Origin: CBDAPI01 sp964565865
Lineage (GTDB): Bacteria; Acidobacteriota; UBA6911; RPQK01; CBDAPI01
Direction: 5' to 3'
Length of the DNA stretch: 64,000 nt
Assembly (NCBI GenBank): GCA_964565865.1
Contig: CAZMGM010000001.1
Location: 62,001-126,000, forward strand
The number at the start of each line of letters is the position of its first letter. Positions within the stretch are counted from its first letter, which is position 1. Shown in pieces: positions 51,178 to 60,987 of the stretch. A program made the translations under genes and the position numbers. The notes beneath the pieces are model-generated. The model was not told the origin of the DNA. It saw only the letters and a list, made by a program, of their open reading frames with translations, and did not search any database.

Positions 51178-53703
51178 TCACCTGCCCACATTGAACTTGA
51201 TTCCTCCCATCAGTGTGCGCGGCAATCCCGGCCGGACGCCGGCAGGTCTTCTGGCAGCTCTATAAGCCTGATTGGTCAAGTTCTGAACCATGACAAAGAG
51301 TGTGACCGCTCGTTTCTCACTCACGAGGTCGTATTCCCCTGACAAACCCAGCAGTACAGGAGAATCGGTTCTCTGGGAAGAGGGCACAGGCCCTTGCCCG
51401 GCAACCGTCCTCATGCGGCCTGCCACGCTTGCATCTATGTGCAGACGCCACCTCGGTGCCTGCAGGGAAAGCCCGCCGAAAATCTGATGGCGCGAAAGAT
51501 AGGGAATATGGTCACCGGTGGTGACGCTGCCCCAGGGTGCGAAATCACTGTCAAAATGTTCCCGGAACCGACCGTCGGTCAGGGTGTAGGCAAAACGCAG
51601 GGGGAGACGAACCCGACCCAACCGGGAGCCCGACAGATTGACCGAGCCGGCCACCTCCATTCCCCACACGCGGGCTCTACCGGCGTTGAAGATTTCGCCC
51701 TCTCCGGTGCCGCCCGAGGACAGCGTATCGGCACCCAACAGGTTGCTGTAGTCGTTGAAGAAACTGGCCGCCTGTAATTCCAGACTGTTCCCAGTCCAGC
51801 CGACACCCGCCTCATAGTTCAAACTGCTTTCGGAGTCAGCTTCTTCATTTGAGCCAGGGGCTGGCGGAGAGAATCCCCTGTGAAGACCTCCGAAAAGGCT
51901 CAGATCCGTGCGCCAGTCAAAGCGGAAGCCGACTCCGGGAACGACGGTTGAAACCTCATTCTCTTGAACACTAGTTGCCGCCGTTCTATTCGGGTCGCTC
52001 CTGGCAAAATCGGTCCGGACCAGCCTGATTCTCTCAAAGCGCACACCCGGCGTTACGCTGAGTCTGCCCTTTTGCAAGGTGTGTTGAGCAAAAACCGCCA
52101 GCGCCGTAGCATCTCCGAGACGGTTGGACTGGCTCCCGGGAGCGCCGGCAATACTCTGGACCATTCTGCCGTCCTGCATCTGAAACCCGTCTTCATGCTG
52201 GAAGCGGTCCTCCTGGTCTTGATGATATCGAATCCCTACTTCGAGAAGGTGTCTGGAGGTACCTGCATCCATGTGAAAACCGAGCACGGATTGAATCCCC
52301 TGGGAATAGTAGCGCCGGTTATTGGCTCGTATCCTTAAGGCGTCTTCCTGGCTGTCGGCTCCTTTCAGGATAGCGAACTCATCCGCGAAACCCTCTGGAT
52401 CCTCGAGCACCTTGGAGATCCCCGATCCCTGGACACTCTGGAGCCTGTACCAGTTGCGGTGGAATTGGTTCCGATAGGCCGTCGTCGTAATGTCGAATTC
52501 CTGGAAAGGCGCCACCAGGTAAGTGAGTTGAAACTGCTCGTGCTCCGAATTGAATCGGTCCAACTGCGAGCCACTGTAGCGCCTGAACGGATTGCGACCG
52601 AAATCCTCATCGGTCAGCCCCAAATAGGTTTCATTCGATCGCTGTGACGTCTTTCCAATCTTCAGCTCGAGCTGCTGATAGACGGAGGATGCTGCGCTGC
52701 TGTTCCAACGAACCTTCCCCAGGTAGTCCCCAATTGTGAAGCCCGTGTTGCCACCTCCGTCCAATTGCTTGAAGCCATCCGTGGAGAGCTGGTACGTCTC
52801 CAGCAGCCAGCCAAAGCGCGGAGTCGAACCGCCAGCTGAAAGATGTGCTCTCCCGGTAGTGTTCTCGCCGCCTGCGAGGTCTCCATTGACCTCGAATTGC
52901 CGGGGAATATCTCTTGATACAAGGTTGACGGCACCCCCGCTGCTTCGTGGGCCATACTTGATCTGACTGGAGCCTTTGCGGACTTCGATCGCCTTCATGC
53001 GGCCTGCGACGGGAAAGTAATAGGCAGCCGGGGCGGCATAGGGAGCCGGAGCAACCAGGATTCCGTCTTCCATCAAAGTAATCTTGGAACTACGCTCAGA
53101 CCCTGTACCGCGGATTCCGATGTTCGGCCTAAGGCCGAATCCCTCCTCCTCCTGGAAGTTGACCCCAGGGATCTCACGCAAAACCTTATGCACATCGTCA
53201 AAGACCCGGTCCGACCGTGACCGTGACTCTAAATCCAGGTACTGGGCGGAACCGGGCAGCCTGGCAGCTGCCGACGCATCACCGATCACCATGATCCGCT
53301 CCTGAATTATCGCCTCAGCGACAGCCAGCATCACGATCTCTATCTCGATGTGCCAGGATCGATCCATGCGGAAGTCGCGCTCAGTGCTGCGGAAGCCCTC
53401 CTTTTCGAAGGTCAGTGTGAATCGAGTCAGTTCGGTGTGCAGATCAAAACGGCCTTCTCGATCGGTTCGCGTCAACAACCGGCGCGGTGAAAAACGGTCC
53501 TTGAGGGTGATGGAGACACTGCTCAGAGCTGCGCCCGCACGCCCGAAGACCACGCCTGCTACCCGACCCTTTGGCAAAGCAGACTGGTCTGACTGGAACC
53601 CACTTGCCCACCCGCAAAGCAGGACAGGAAAAAGCACGCAGACTTTGAGTTTGGGTCCCCGAAAGAGCACTTCTCGATCCAATCCCAGGCCGTCCGTTGG
53701 CAT
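51178..53703 (-). CDS. FecA-like TonB-dependent siderophore receptor
   Basis: An 841-residue outer-membrane receptor. After a signal peptide (LKVCVLFPVLLCGWASG) comes a carboxypeptidase-regulatory-like beta domain (VAGVVFGRAGAALSSVSITL), then the plug. The plug has LREIPGVNFQEEEGFGLRPN, IRGTGSERSSKITLMEDGI and APAPYAAPAAYYFPV, typical of ferric-dicitrate/FecA-type receptors. The 22-strand barrel follows and ends VGR rather than an aromatic. A palindromic Fur-like box 20 bases upstream supports iron regulation. The listed ATG at 53701-53703 would lie only a few bases after the predicted transcription start; a GTG about 25 codons in is an alternative start. No fecI/fecR pair is adjacent. Confidence 0.9.
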   Translation of the reverse strand: MPTDGLGLDREVLFRGPKLKVCVLFPVLLCGWASGFQSDQSALPKGRVAGVVFGRAGAALSSVSITLKDRFSPRRLLTRTDREGRFDLHTELTRFTLTFEKEGFRSTERDFRMDRSWHIEIEIVMLAVAEAIIQERIMVIGDASAAARLPGSAQYLDLESRSRSDRVFDDVHKVLREIPGVNFQEEEGFGLRPNIGIRGTGSERSSKITLMEDGILVAPAPYAAPAAYYFPVAGRMKAIEVRKGSSQIKYGPRSSGGAVNLVSRDIPRQFEVNGDLAGGENTTGRAHLSAGGSTPRFGWLLETYQLSTDGFKQLDGGGNTGFTIGDYLGKVRWNSSAASSVYQQLELKIGKTSQRSNETYLGLTDEDFGRNPFRRYSGSQLDRFNSEHEQFQLTYLVAPFQEFDITTTAYRNQFHRNWYRLQSVQGSGISKVLEDPEGFADEFAILKGADSQEDALRIRANNRRYYSQGIQSVLGFHMDAGTSRHLLEVGIRYHQDQEDRFQHEDGFQMQDGRMVQSIAGAPGSQSNRLGDATALAVFAQHTLQKGRLSVTPGVRFERIRLVRTDFARSDPNRTAATSVQENEVSTVVPGVGFRFDWRTDLSLFGGLHRGFSPPAPGSNEEADSESSLNYEAGVGWTGNSLELQAASFFNDYSNLLGADTLSSGGTGEGEIFNAGRARVWGMEVAGSVNLSGSRLGRVRLPLRFAYTLTDGRFREHFDSDFAPWGSVTTGDHIPYLSRHQIFGGLSLQAPRWRLHIDASVAGRMRTVAGQGPVPSSQRTDSPVLLGLSGEYDLVSEKRAVTLFVMVQNLTNQAYRAARRPAGVRPGLPRTLMGGIKFNVGR

Positions 53704-53714
53704 TCGAGAGGAAT

Positions 53715-53743
53715 ACTTAATTGAAAATGAAATTCATTTTCAA
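53715..53743 (-). promoter_or_regulatory. Fur-like box overlapping a sigma70-type promoter
   Basis: GAAAATGAAATTCATTTTC (53723-53741) is a perfect palindrome, matching 15 of 19 positions of the E. coli Fur consensus; its TT/AA flanks extend the symmetry to 23 bases. On the reverse strand TTGAAA (53738-53743) and TTAAGT (53715-53720) form a -35/-10 pair with a 17-base spacer, so bound Fur would cover the promoter of the FecA-like receptor. Confidence 0.75.
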
Positions 53744-53920
53744 AAAGACTCTACACTGCTTCGGAGGCATAGTCAACGGGTTCGAAGGCGGCGCTAGCAG
53801 CAGCGTGACGGCAGGCCTGCCTGCCAGGGCCTCACGGGATGTCCCGGTCCAAAAGCCTCTGACCGAGCCTTAGACCGCCAGGACAGGCAACTTCAGAAAA
53901 GCGGTAGTTCGCTTCTGCAG

Positions 53921-54181
53921 TCAGGACGCCGTTTCCTCCTCCGTTTCCTCCTCCGTTTCCTCCTCCGGCATCAGCGAGGAAGTGAATTCCGTGGGGAGAG
54001 GTTGGGGTCCTGGCTTGATGTGAGCGATGTCGGGGTCTTCGACACCCTGAGGTGGCGGGGGAGCACTGTCTCTGCGTTCTTTAGCTGCCAGCCGGCGGGC
54101 CTCTTTCCTTTTTTTCTTCTCCATCCGGGCTCTTTCTTTCTGCCTTTTCTGCATCGTCTGCTTTGATCTCTTCGCCATCAT
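53921..54181 (-). CDS. Small basic protein with acidic EEET-repeat tail
   Basis: An 86-residue protein with a Lys/Arg-rich helical N-terminus (KRQKERARMEKKKRKEARRL), a middle GVEDPDIAHIKPGPQPLP segment and an acidic tail of EEET repeats. I recall similar small proteins in acidobacterial genomes but no function. Two adjacent ATGs (54179 and 54176) share a GGGAG site; the second has the better spacing. The charge split suggests binding to nucleic acid or ribosomes, which is speculation. Confidence 0.6.
   Translation of the reverse strand: MMAKRSKQTMQKRQKERARMEKKKRKEARRLAAKERRDSAPPPPQGVEDPDIAHIKPGPQPLPTEFTSSLMPEEETEEETEEETAS
53931..53966. repeat. Three tandem 12-base repeats
   Basis: GTTTCCTCCTCC is repeated exactly three times (53931-53942, 53943-53954, 53955-53966). 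On the coding strand it encodes the EEET repeats of the small basic protein, a site likely to vary in copy number by slippage. Confidence 0.9.
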
Positions 54182-54651
54182 GCTCTCCCGGTCATGGCCC
54201 GGCCAGCGTCCCCCGTAGCCGGGGCTCAGTGCGTGTGAGGAACAGGGTCTTGGTCAATAGCAAGGTTGAGAACTCTCACTCTAACAGTTCCGCTGGAGAT
54301 GGGGAAGCGGATCGGTGCCTAACACTCTGCAAGCAAACCAGAAACGCCTACCCGAGTGGTTGTTCAAGTCCCACCTCCGCCTCATCCGGGTTCGGGCTAG
54401 ACTGGTGGCAACCGGATATGCCGAAAGCAGCAGCTTTCGCCTCAAGAGTAGAACCTACCGTAGTCCGGCTACCCATGGATCGCAAGTACCCACGCAGGGG
54501 AAGTCTTCGTTGCCGGAAACAAGAAGGAATCCGGAGCCAAGTGACGGTAGCTCTGACCCACTGCTGCAAGGCAGGTTTGGGACAATCATTGCCTTAGCTA
54601 TACTCTATTCTTTGGACATTCTTCCCTGAACCGTTGGCTGCAAGGATCGCC
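54182..54651. other. Intergenic stretch, nothing firm
   Basis: I see no credible gene, RNA or repeat. Short ORFs here have no coding character. The promoter for the secreted-protein operon at 54652 should lie in the last 100 bases; TTGCCT...TATACT about 54590-54606 is a weak candidate without correct spacing. Confidence 0.4.
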
Positions 54652-57063
54652 ATGGCCGTTAATGGGCAACTTGGAGAAATCGTGAGTATTCAGAGAAGGC
54701 TACGTCGCCACGCTCTGCGCTCGTTTCTGACTACAGCGGTTATCTTGGCGGGCCTGGCTGTTGTTCACGGAGAACGAGAACCCGGGTCTCATGTGCTGGG
54801 GCTTTACGAAGCCCGTAGTGCCCGCCTCGTCATCAGAGATATGGAGGTGATGTCATCGGAGCCGCTGTTTCCAGGAGAACGATTCGTTCTCACCACCATC
54901 GGCTCCGAGCATGAGAGGGGAGAAGGGCTGGAATTTCATCCACTAGTTAGCGTATTGGTCGACTATTCCTTCCCTGAGGCCCCGCACGGCCAGTGGTTGG
55001 CCCTCTGGAACCTGGGGCACAAGACACCCGGCCCGCCAAGTCATGTTGCTGCGGTGTTCCCGGGTCTCGTGACCACTCAAAGGATTCGCGCCGGTCAACT
55101 CGAGAAACTGGAAAAACGCCGCCGGAAGCTGCAGGAGAATCTAGCTCATGCCGGTGAGAGCTTTCCCGACCCCTTTCTCACACTTACGCAAAAGAAGTAC
55201 CGAAGCAAGGAGCATCTATTCCTGGGTGGATTCAAGCGAGGTATGCAAACGATGGCAGTCTTCTGGTCGAAGGTCGGACCGATTTTCTACTCGGCCAATC
55301 TCCTGTACCGAAACTATCTACTGCGCCATGCAGACCGCAGGGACCGGCAGTTCGAGCAAGCTTTTCTGGGCCTGACCTGGTACACCGATCTGGCCTACAG
55401 TACGCTGGGGCCAGACTCTCTTTCGGCGGAGGCGATTGCCGACCTGAAATTCAGACTCGTGGCCTCCCGTCACTTTTTTGGCCGCTGGATCACCCGGGAA
55501 GAAGCTGAGGAATTCGTACACGGATTTGAGAGTAAAATGCGGGAGAACCTGTGGGGGACTTCCTGCTATCTGGCAAGCATTGCCAATCGGCATCATCTGG
55601 CTTATGAGGAATTTCACCGTTATACGACAGGAGGAGTTCCGGTAGCCCTGGGAGGCATACTCTATTACGATCCGGCCCTGGCCCCCGAGCCCTCACAGGT
55701 CGACTGGCCCAGTTTCAACCCCTTTGACCTCACCTACAACCCCTTCAAAGACCAGAAAGTTCAAAAGGCTGCTTCTTCCGGCCGACGCGTTCCCCTGGCC
55801 GTCTATGTCTATCAAAGCAATATGGTTTTCAAACCGATCATCGCCGTGGATTTCTTTGACGAGAACAACCCGCGCACTCGAGAAGCAGCCACCTACTGGC
55901 ACAAACTGGGAGACCAGGCCCTGGCTGTTTATTCCCCCAAGGGCCTCATCGTGTGGGCGGCCAACAAATCAGGAAGTTATATCGCCAACCGCAAGGGGCT
56001 CCCCTACCTCAGTGATTCCAGGTACTCGCTGGGACTCGAGGAACTGCGCCTGTCCCTAATGAGCCATCTTTATTTTGAGGAGGAGACCGCCGACGACCTG
56101 GCCGACTCCATGGATCGCCTGCTCATCAACCCGCTGACTCAACCCACCCGGATCCAGGCGGTGCGAGCTCAGATCCAGTATCTCCAGCTGGCCCAACCGG
56201 ATCCACTGCTGCGACTGGGGCGCCGCCTTCAAAGTAACCAGATTCGGAAGACCACCCGGGTCCAGGGACGGGTTCGAGATAAGTCCCTTGCGAGCTACCG
56301 GCGCTACCTAAAAAGGCGGCTAGACTTGAAGACCCTAAGAATCTTCCTGAACGACGAACACCTCCCCAGCGTTCCACCGGAGCAGATTACAAGAGCACTG
56401 GACCGCCTTTACGAGCAAGCTCGAGACCCTGATCCGGAGCTTGTAGATCTGCTCCTAGACTTGCGCCTGAATCTGGAAGTCCGCCCGGACATACTCAGTC
56501 ACACGAACGAATGGACCCGGGCCATCGACAGAGTGCTGGTCCGCCTTTACGATGCTGAAGGCCTCGACCCGCGGCAGCTAGCCTTCGACCTGCAGGATCT
56601 GGAAACAAGGAAGAAAAAGGACCAACAGAAAAAGCTCACGGCATTCAGGAAGCGTCAGCGTGTGCGGTTTCAACGACTAACAAGGAGGCACTTACTTGTT
56701 CTGAAACAATTCGCCGCCGCCGAAGGCGATTTGATGAAGGTCGCTCCCTGGTACTTAAGGGGCTCTCTGGAGTTCTTCGCTAAGGCCCCGCTCATCATCG
56801 AGCTCTATCCCGAGGCGGGAACCGCTTTCCGACCAGTAGCGACCAGAATCATCGAATACGTCAATGAGGCTCGAATGTACCTGGCAGCGGACCGGCACGA
56901 GGAGACTGTCCCCTGGATGGAGGATCACCGTCTGACGTGTCTCGAAGCAGCAGACCTGGCGGGCCGTGAGCTTGCCCGGATACAACGAGCCCAACTCGGC
57001 AATTCCTATGCTGAAGAGTCGAGCGGCAAGGTTGTCTCCGGACTGCAAGGCGCCCAGCCATGA
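54652..57063 (+). CDS. Large secreted protein of unknown function
   Basis: An approximately 800-residue protein that I cannot place in a named family. It has an N-terminal signal segment (RSFLTTAVILAGLAVVHG), an early beta-rich region (VIRDMEVMSSEPLFPGERFV), a long basic helix (LEKLEKRRRKLQENL), then a globular part with GGVPVALGGILYYDPALAP, VDFFDENNPRTREAATYWHK and SGSYIANRKGLPYLSD. The C-terminal half is helical and Arg-rich, perhaps repeated (RLYEQARDPDPELVDLLLDL; RLYDAEGLDPRQLAFDLQDL). Two starts compete: ATG 54652 (AAGGA site) and GTG 54682 (GGAG site), the second giving a cleaner signal peptide. Its stop overlaps the next start (ATGA), so it is translationally coupled to a phosphatase-superfamily protein. 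Confidence 0.65.
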   Translation: MAVNGQLGEIVSIQRRLRRHALRSFLTTAVILAGLAVVHGEREPGSHVLGLYEARSARLVIRDMEVMSSEPLFPGERFVLTTIGSEHERGEGLEFHPLVSVLVDYSFPEAPHGQWLALWNLGHKTPGPPSHVAAVFPGLVTTQRIRAGQLEKLEKRRRKLQENLAHAGESFPDPFLTLTQKKYRSKEHLFLGGFKRGMQTMAVFWSKVGPIFYSANLLYRNYLLRHADRRDRQFEQAFLGLTWYTDLAYSTLGPDSLSAEAIADLKFRLVASRHFFGRWITREEAEEFVHGFESKMRENLWGTSCYLASIANRHHLAYEEFHRYTTGGVPVALGGILYYDPALAPEPSQVDWPSFNPFDLTYNPFKDQKVQKAASSGRRVPLAVYVYQSNMVFKPIIAVDFFDENNPRTREAATYWHKLGDQALAVYSPKGLIVWAANKSGSYIANRKGLPYLSDSRYSLGLEELRLSLMSHLYFEEETADDLADSMDRLLINPLTQPTRIQAVRAQIQYLQLAQPDPLLRLGRRLQSNQIRKTTRVQGRVRDKSLASYRRYLKRRLDLKTLRIFLNDEHLPSVPPEQITRALDRLYEQARDPDPELVDLLLDLRLNLEVRPDILSHTNEWTRAIDRVLVRLYDAEGLDPRQLAFDLQDLETRKKKDQQKKLTAFRKRQRVRFQRLTRRHLLVLKQFAAAEGDLMKVAPWYLRGSLEFFAKAPLIIELYPEAGTAFRPVATRIIEYVNEARMYLAADRHEETVPWMEDHRLTCLEAADLAGRELARIQRAQLGNSYAEESSGKVVSGLQGAQP

Positions 57064-59717
57064 ATCGTTGCCTGACCATCGGGGTCTTTACCCTGGCGCT
57101 CTGCCTGACCATGGGAGCCCACGTTGGTGCGGCTTCAGGGAAACCTCGGTTGATCCTTATCAAGGCTGACGCACTACCGCCAGACCTGCTAGCCGCTTTG
57201 AGCTTTCCCGAGCGTGAGGATTACTGGCGGCGACTATCCTACCGGGAGGATCTGCGGCAAGCCCTGCGCTTTTATCAGGAACAGACAGGGCGGTCCATAG
57301 TGCTTCCCAATATTCGCCACTATTTCTTCCAGGACGGTGTTTATGTAGAGAACTGTTTTTCGGAGACTCTGACTCTCTCCCCCGTCTCCTGGGCCGTCAT
57401 CGATACAGGTCAGCCCAGCGTGATCAAGGGGACCGGCACTTTTAGTCGCGATACCTGTTACCTGCGCTATCACCTGGACGGGCTGAGGGATACGATCGAT
57501 GCCATCAGGCACAAAGAGAGCACCAGCGCCGCCCTTTGGAATCTGGACCAGGTTGGTGTGAGCCTGATGCCTGATGCCTTTGATCCGGACCGCGTCTGGT
57601 CCGGCCTCCAGATCTACCGCCGCAAAGCGAATCGAGCAACGTTGGTAGAGATGGGAAGACAGTGGGTCCACAATGACCGGAGAAACATCTTCGAAATCGT
57701 CCAGTCACACCTTTCTCACCGGGTCACGGGCAGGGATTACACAGAGTTGGCCCAGGAGGTCTCGGGCCTCATGACGGCCCGCAAAATCCTCGCGAAGGAT
57801 CTTCTGGGCGAAGAACAGTACGACTATCTGAGCCCGCTCTTCACACTCATAGATCACCAGCAGCACGTGGACCCGCATCCCCAGAATCTAATTCACTGGA
57901 CGGTCAAGCTAGATCGCCTGGTGGGCCGGATCTTTGAGGCTGTAGAGCGAAGTACTCGCAGAAACCAGACCGTGGTTGCGATCGTTTCCGACCATGGTTC
58001 CGAGATTCAGCCGGGGAAAACTGCCTTTTCTTTCCCCATCACGGAGGTGTTTCGCACGCGGTTCTTCGGAGGACATACGGTTAAGACTCTGCTGGTGGAA
58101 AACGCCTGGAATTCGGTGACTACGCCGGTTGCGGGCATCGATTCCCCTCGAGTTTATGAGAGCCCCCACTCCCCCTATGGTGAAGCCAGCGGCGGTAACA
58201 AGGGGTTCATTACGTGTTTCATCGATAATTTTGGAAATGGTCGATCTTCTGTGAACCTGCGCAACGACGACCTGAACCGTCTACACCTCATCCTGCGTGA
58301 GATCAAGCGCTCTCAACCAGACTCGGAGCGCTGGCTGCGCCTCATTTCCATGTTTCGCGAAACCCTGGCCCAGGCCAGAGAGTGGCTGGAACCCGATGTG
58401 GCACTCTATCGAGACTATCACGAAGGGGCGCGGGACATGGCCGCCCAGCTCCTTTCCAAGGCAGAACCGCACGCGCGCAATGTGGCCTGGCGCCTGAAGA
58501 AGGAACTGGACCGCGATTCGCCACAAATTGCTACTCTGGAGCTGCTTCTGGGCTTACGCTTTGCACCCGAAGAAGCTCCCAGTGGCCTACTTTTCCAACG
58601 GATAGCCCGATCTGACTTCAAAATCTCCAGCCTAATCCCCAGGGCCTTTCTAGGAATTCCGAACCAGGTATATCAACTCTCCCACTACACGTTGGACCTG
58701 GACGAGAACCTCAACTGGGTGACCACCACAGTTGACCCGAAGGGCCACCGCGTTCCCTTAAATTACTACCAGATTCTAACCGATTACAGAGTTGCCAACG
58801 CACCCGTGAGCGGACATTTCAACCCACACGACTTGATCGTAACCCGTCTTCCGACCCTGCAGGCAGCCGATGCTCTACGTGCCATTGTGTGGGACGATGC
58901 AGAAGATCGAAGACCTCTCAACGTGTTGTGGGTGAAATCCACTGCCAAGGATCGTTACGACAAGGGAGGTGAAGCTCTCATTGTCGAAGATCAGAATCGA
59001 CAAATTCTCTACCTGCCGGTAGCCGGGTTCGAGCAGGCCAGCGACCTCACCATTTCCTTCCAGGTCAGCGCCGGGCCCGATCCGCTGGGACTACTGGGTC
59101 GAGATGGTATCCAGGTTTCCGGGCAAACCTCACGCCTGGACTGGGTCCGCCGCTTTCATTCCCGGGAGGACTGGCTGGAGGCAACCTTTCGGACAGAGTA
59201 CAGTACAGCCGTTTGCATCCTTCTGGACATCACCAACAACCCAACAGAAGCCTTTATTGATTCGCCCGACTTCCAGCGCTATCTGGCACACTTCAGTTCG
59301 CCCGAGCTGAAGGCTCGTTACCTGCGCGGCTTGAAGAGAAAATACGCCAATCAGCAGCCTGATTTTCTGGTCTGGTCCGATGAATTGTGGAATTTCAATT
59401 CCAGCACACGGACATCGGGTGGGAGTCACTCGGGATTTAGGCCCATCGCGGCCAGAACAGCTTTCCTTGTGTGGGGCGGAGAAAATACGCGGATCGCTCG
59501 CGGGAAAACCGTTTCCCGGATCGGAACCACATTGGACGTGGTGCCCACCCTTGCTCACGCTCTTGGGATGCTGGACAAGCAAAACCGAATCATCCCTCAA
59601 CCGGGCTCCATTCCCGAGCGTGTTTTTTCCCCTTTCCCGGGACGGGTGATCGATATCTTTCGACCTTCCCCCCAGACATCATCCTATGCAACCGATCCCC
59701 CCGTGGACGAAGAGTAG
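57060..59717 (+). CDS. Secreted alkaline-phosphatase-superfamily hydrolase
   Basis: An 885-residue exported protein (signal MNRCLTIGVFTLALCLTMG). The alkaline phosphatase/sulfatase fold is marked by Asp37 (LIKADALP), a Thr/Ser nucleophile region SETLTLSPVSW followed by VIDTGQPS (Thr105 best matches the nucleotide-pyrophosphatase nucleophile), LIDHQQHVDPHPQN (Asp, His), VSDHGSE (Asp-His) and GGSHSGFRP (His) far downstream. The last motif is about 450 residues after SDHG, so a large insertion (about 400-780) interrupts the catalytic domain. It is coupled to the unknown secreted protein at 54652, overlapping by 4 bases. The likely substrate is a phosphodiester or phosphoryl-decorated envelope polymer; this is inference. 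Confidence 0.78.
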   Translation: MNRCLTIGVFTLALCLTMGAHVGAASGKPRLILIKADALPPDLLAALSFPEREDYWRRLSYREDLRQALRFYQEQTGRSIVLPNIRHYFFQDGVYVENCFSETLTLSPVSWAVIDTGQPSVIKGTGTFSRDTCYLRYHLDGLRDTIDAIRHKESTSAALWNLDQVGVSLMPDAFDPDRVWSGLQIYRRKANRATLVEMGRQWVHNDRRNIFEIVQSHLSHRVTGRDYTELAQEVSGLMTARKILAKDLLGEEQYDYLSPLFTLIDHQQHVDPHPQNLIHWTVKLDRLVGRIFEAVERSTRRNQTVVAIVSDHGSEIQPGKTAFSFPITEVFRTRFFGGHTVKTLLVENAWNSVTTPVAGIDSPRVYESPHSPYGEASGGNKGFITCFIDNFGNGRSSVNLRNDDLNRLHLILREIKRSQPDSERWLRLISMFRETLAQAREWLEPDVALYRDYHEGARDMAAQLLSKAEPHARNVAWRLKKELDRDSPQIATLELLLGLRFAPEEAPSGLLFQRIARSDFKISSLIPRAFLGIPNQVYQLSHYTLDLDENLNWVTTTVDPKGHRVPLNYYQILTDYRVANAPVSGHFNPHDLIVTRLPTLQAADALRAIVWDDAEDRRPLNVLWVKSTAKDRYDKGGEALIVEDQNRQILYLPVAGFEQASDLTISFQVSAGPDPLGLLGRDGIQVSGQTSRLDWVRRFHSREDWLEATFRTEYSTAVCILLDITNNPTEAFIDSPDFQRYLAHFSSPELKARYLRGLKRKYANQQPDFLVWSDELWNFNSSTRTSGGSHSGFRPIAARTAFLVWGGENTRIARGKTVSRIGTTLDVVPTLAHALGMLDKQNRIIPQPGSIPERVFSPFPGRVIDIFRPSPQTSSYATDPPVDEE

Positions 59718-60109
59718 CAGTTCGTGGCAAAAGTCACACAGCGGTTACCACTGACTGCTGAAGATGCACGGCCGGATGACGGGGTGTTGGAGGTTGCTGG
59801 CCTTTCTGGTTCTCGCCCGTCACTCACGGCGCTTTTCACTTCAGAGGCCGGCCAAGACCTCCTCCTGGTAAGTGGAACCTTGGCGAGCAAAACTCTGCTT
59901 GTTTCAAACCCGGTCCGAGTGATCAACTACAACATACATGGACCCTCCAAAAAACGCTTTGCACCAATTCTCAAAACCCATCGCCGGCGTGAGAAAGTCT
60001 CTTGACCAAAGAGACCACGGCAACGGATCATAATTCTCAAGTTTAGGAGTTGGACCCCTCCAGTCGGATTCCGAAACGGTTGGTGCACGCGACCCGGGGA
60101 GGAGAGATT
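59718..60109. other. Intergenic stretch with a faint EEP-like phrase
   Basis: One frame contains RVINYNIHG near 59910-59940, the opening phrase of EEP-fold enzymes, followed by unrelated sequence and a stop. It is too short to call. The last 15 bases hold the ribosome site GGGGAGGAGAG of the PAP2 gene. Confidence 0.3.
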
Positions 60110-60922
60110 ATGTTGAAAACACGGCTTGCCGGTGCTCCATTGCTCTTGTTCCTTCTGACCTGGACCTCCCTGGCAGCCGCACCCTGGCAGGATCAACCCT
60201 GCACTGTCCCGAATCCCGACGGGACCCAGAGGCCCTGCTGGGAAAGTGCTGAGCGGGAGACAAACCCGTTCAAGCTGCTCCCACACGATTTCAAGAATAT
60301 CTTCACCCGGAAAGAGAATGCATGGACGATAGGAATCGGGCTGGGGGCGGCCTGGGCAGCCAGTTCCTTAGACGATCACATCTCTACCAGCAGTTTCAAT
60401 TCGGAGCGCTACGGAGGACCGATCCTTGACAAAGTCTTCGAGCCAGGAGAGATTCTGGGCAATGCAATCGTGCAGATGTGTGGAGCGTTTGCCACCTACG
60501 GCCTTGGAAAACTCTGGACCAAGCCGGGAATTTTGGATCTGGGACGTGATCTGGTGAGAGCCCAGATTGTCACGCAGTCTCTCACGATTGGAATCAAGGC
60601 CACAGTGCGCAGGGAACGACCGGACGGTTCCAACCACTGGTCCTTTCCCTCAGGCCACACTTCGACGAGTTTTGCAACGGCAACTGTGCTGCAGCGTCAC
60701 TACGGATGGCCGGCCGGCATTCCCGCTTACGCCGCTGCAGGGTTCGTTGCGGCTTCGCGGCTCAACGAGAACCGCCACTACTTGAGCGACGTAGTTTTCG
60801 GATCAGCGCTTGGAATCATGGCGGGGCGTACCGTGACGGTCGGTATTGGCAGAGGACGGTTTCTCGTCACACCCGTCGCCGGGCCCGATCAAATCGGCAT
60901 TCAATTGACGCAGCTGCCCTGA
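60110..60922 (+). CDS. Secreted/membrane PAP2-family phosphatase
   Basis: A 270-residue type 2 phosphatidic acid phosphatase. The ATG at 60110 has a very strong GGGGAGGAGAG site, and a signal peptide (LAGAPLLLFLLTWTSLAAA) follows. The three-part active site is complete: KATVRRERPDG (K-x6-R-P), SFPSGHTSTSF (S-G-H) and SRLNENRHYLSDV (S-R-x5-H-x3-D). A Cys pair near residues 30-43 could form a disulfide. It follows the coupled secreted pair and may belong to the same envelope-phosphate function (undecaprenyl, lipid or phytate type phosphatase), though a 390-base gap means separate transcription is possible. Confidence 0.9.
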   Translation: MLKTRLAGAPLLLFLLTWTSLAAAPWQDQPCTVPNPDGTQRPCWESAERETNPFKLLPHDFKNIFTRKENAWTIGIGLGAAWAASSLDDHISTSSFNSERYGGPILDKVFEPGEILGNAIVQMCGAFATYGLGKLWTKPGILDLGRDLVRAQIVTQSLTIGIKATVRRERPDGSNHWSFPSGHTSTSFATATVLQRHYGWPAGIPAYAAAGFVAASRLNENRHYLSDVVFGSALGIMAGRTVTVGIGRGRFLVTPVAGPDQIGIQLTQLP

Positions 60923-60987
60923 GCTGGACCGTTTGCTTTCCTAACCCCAACCCGCGCGAGCGCAGCGAGCACTTGCAGCCCGTGGTT

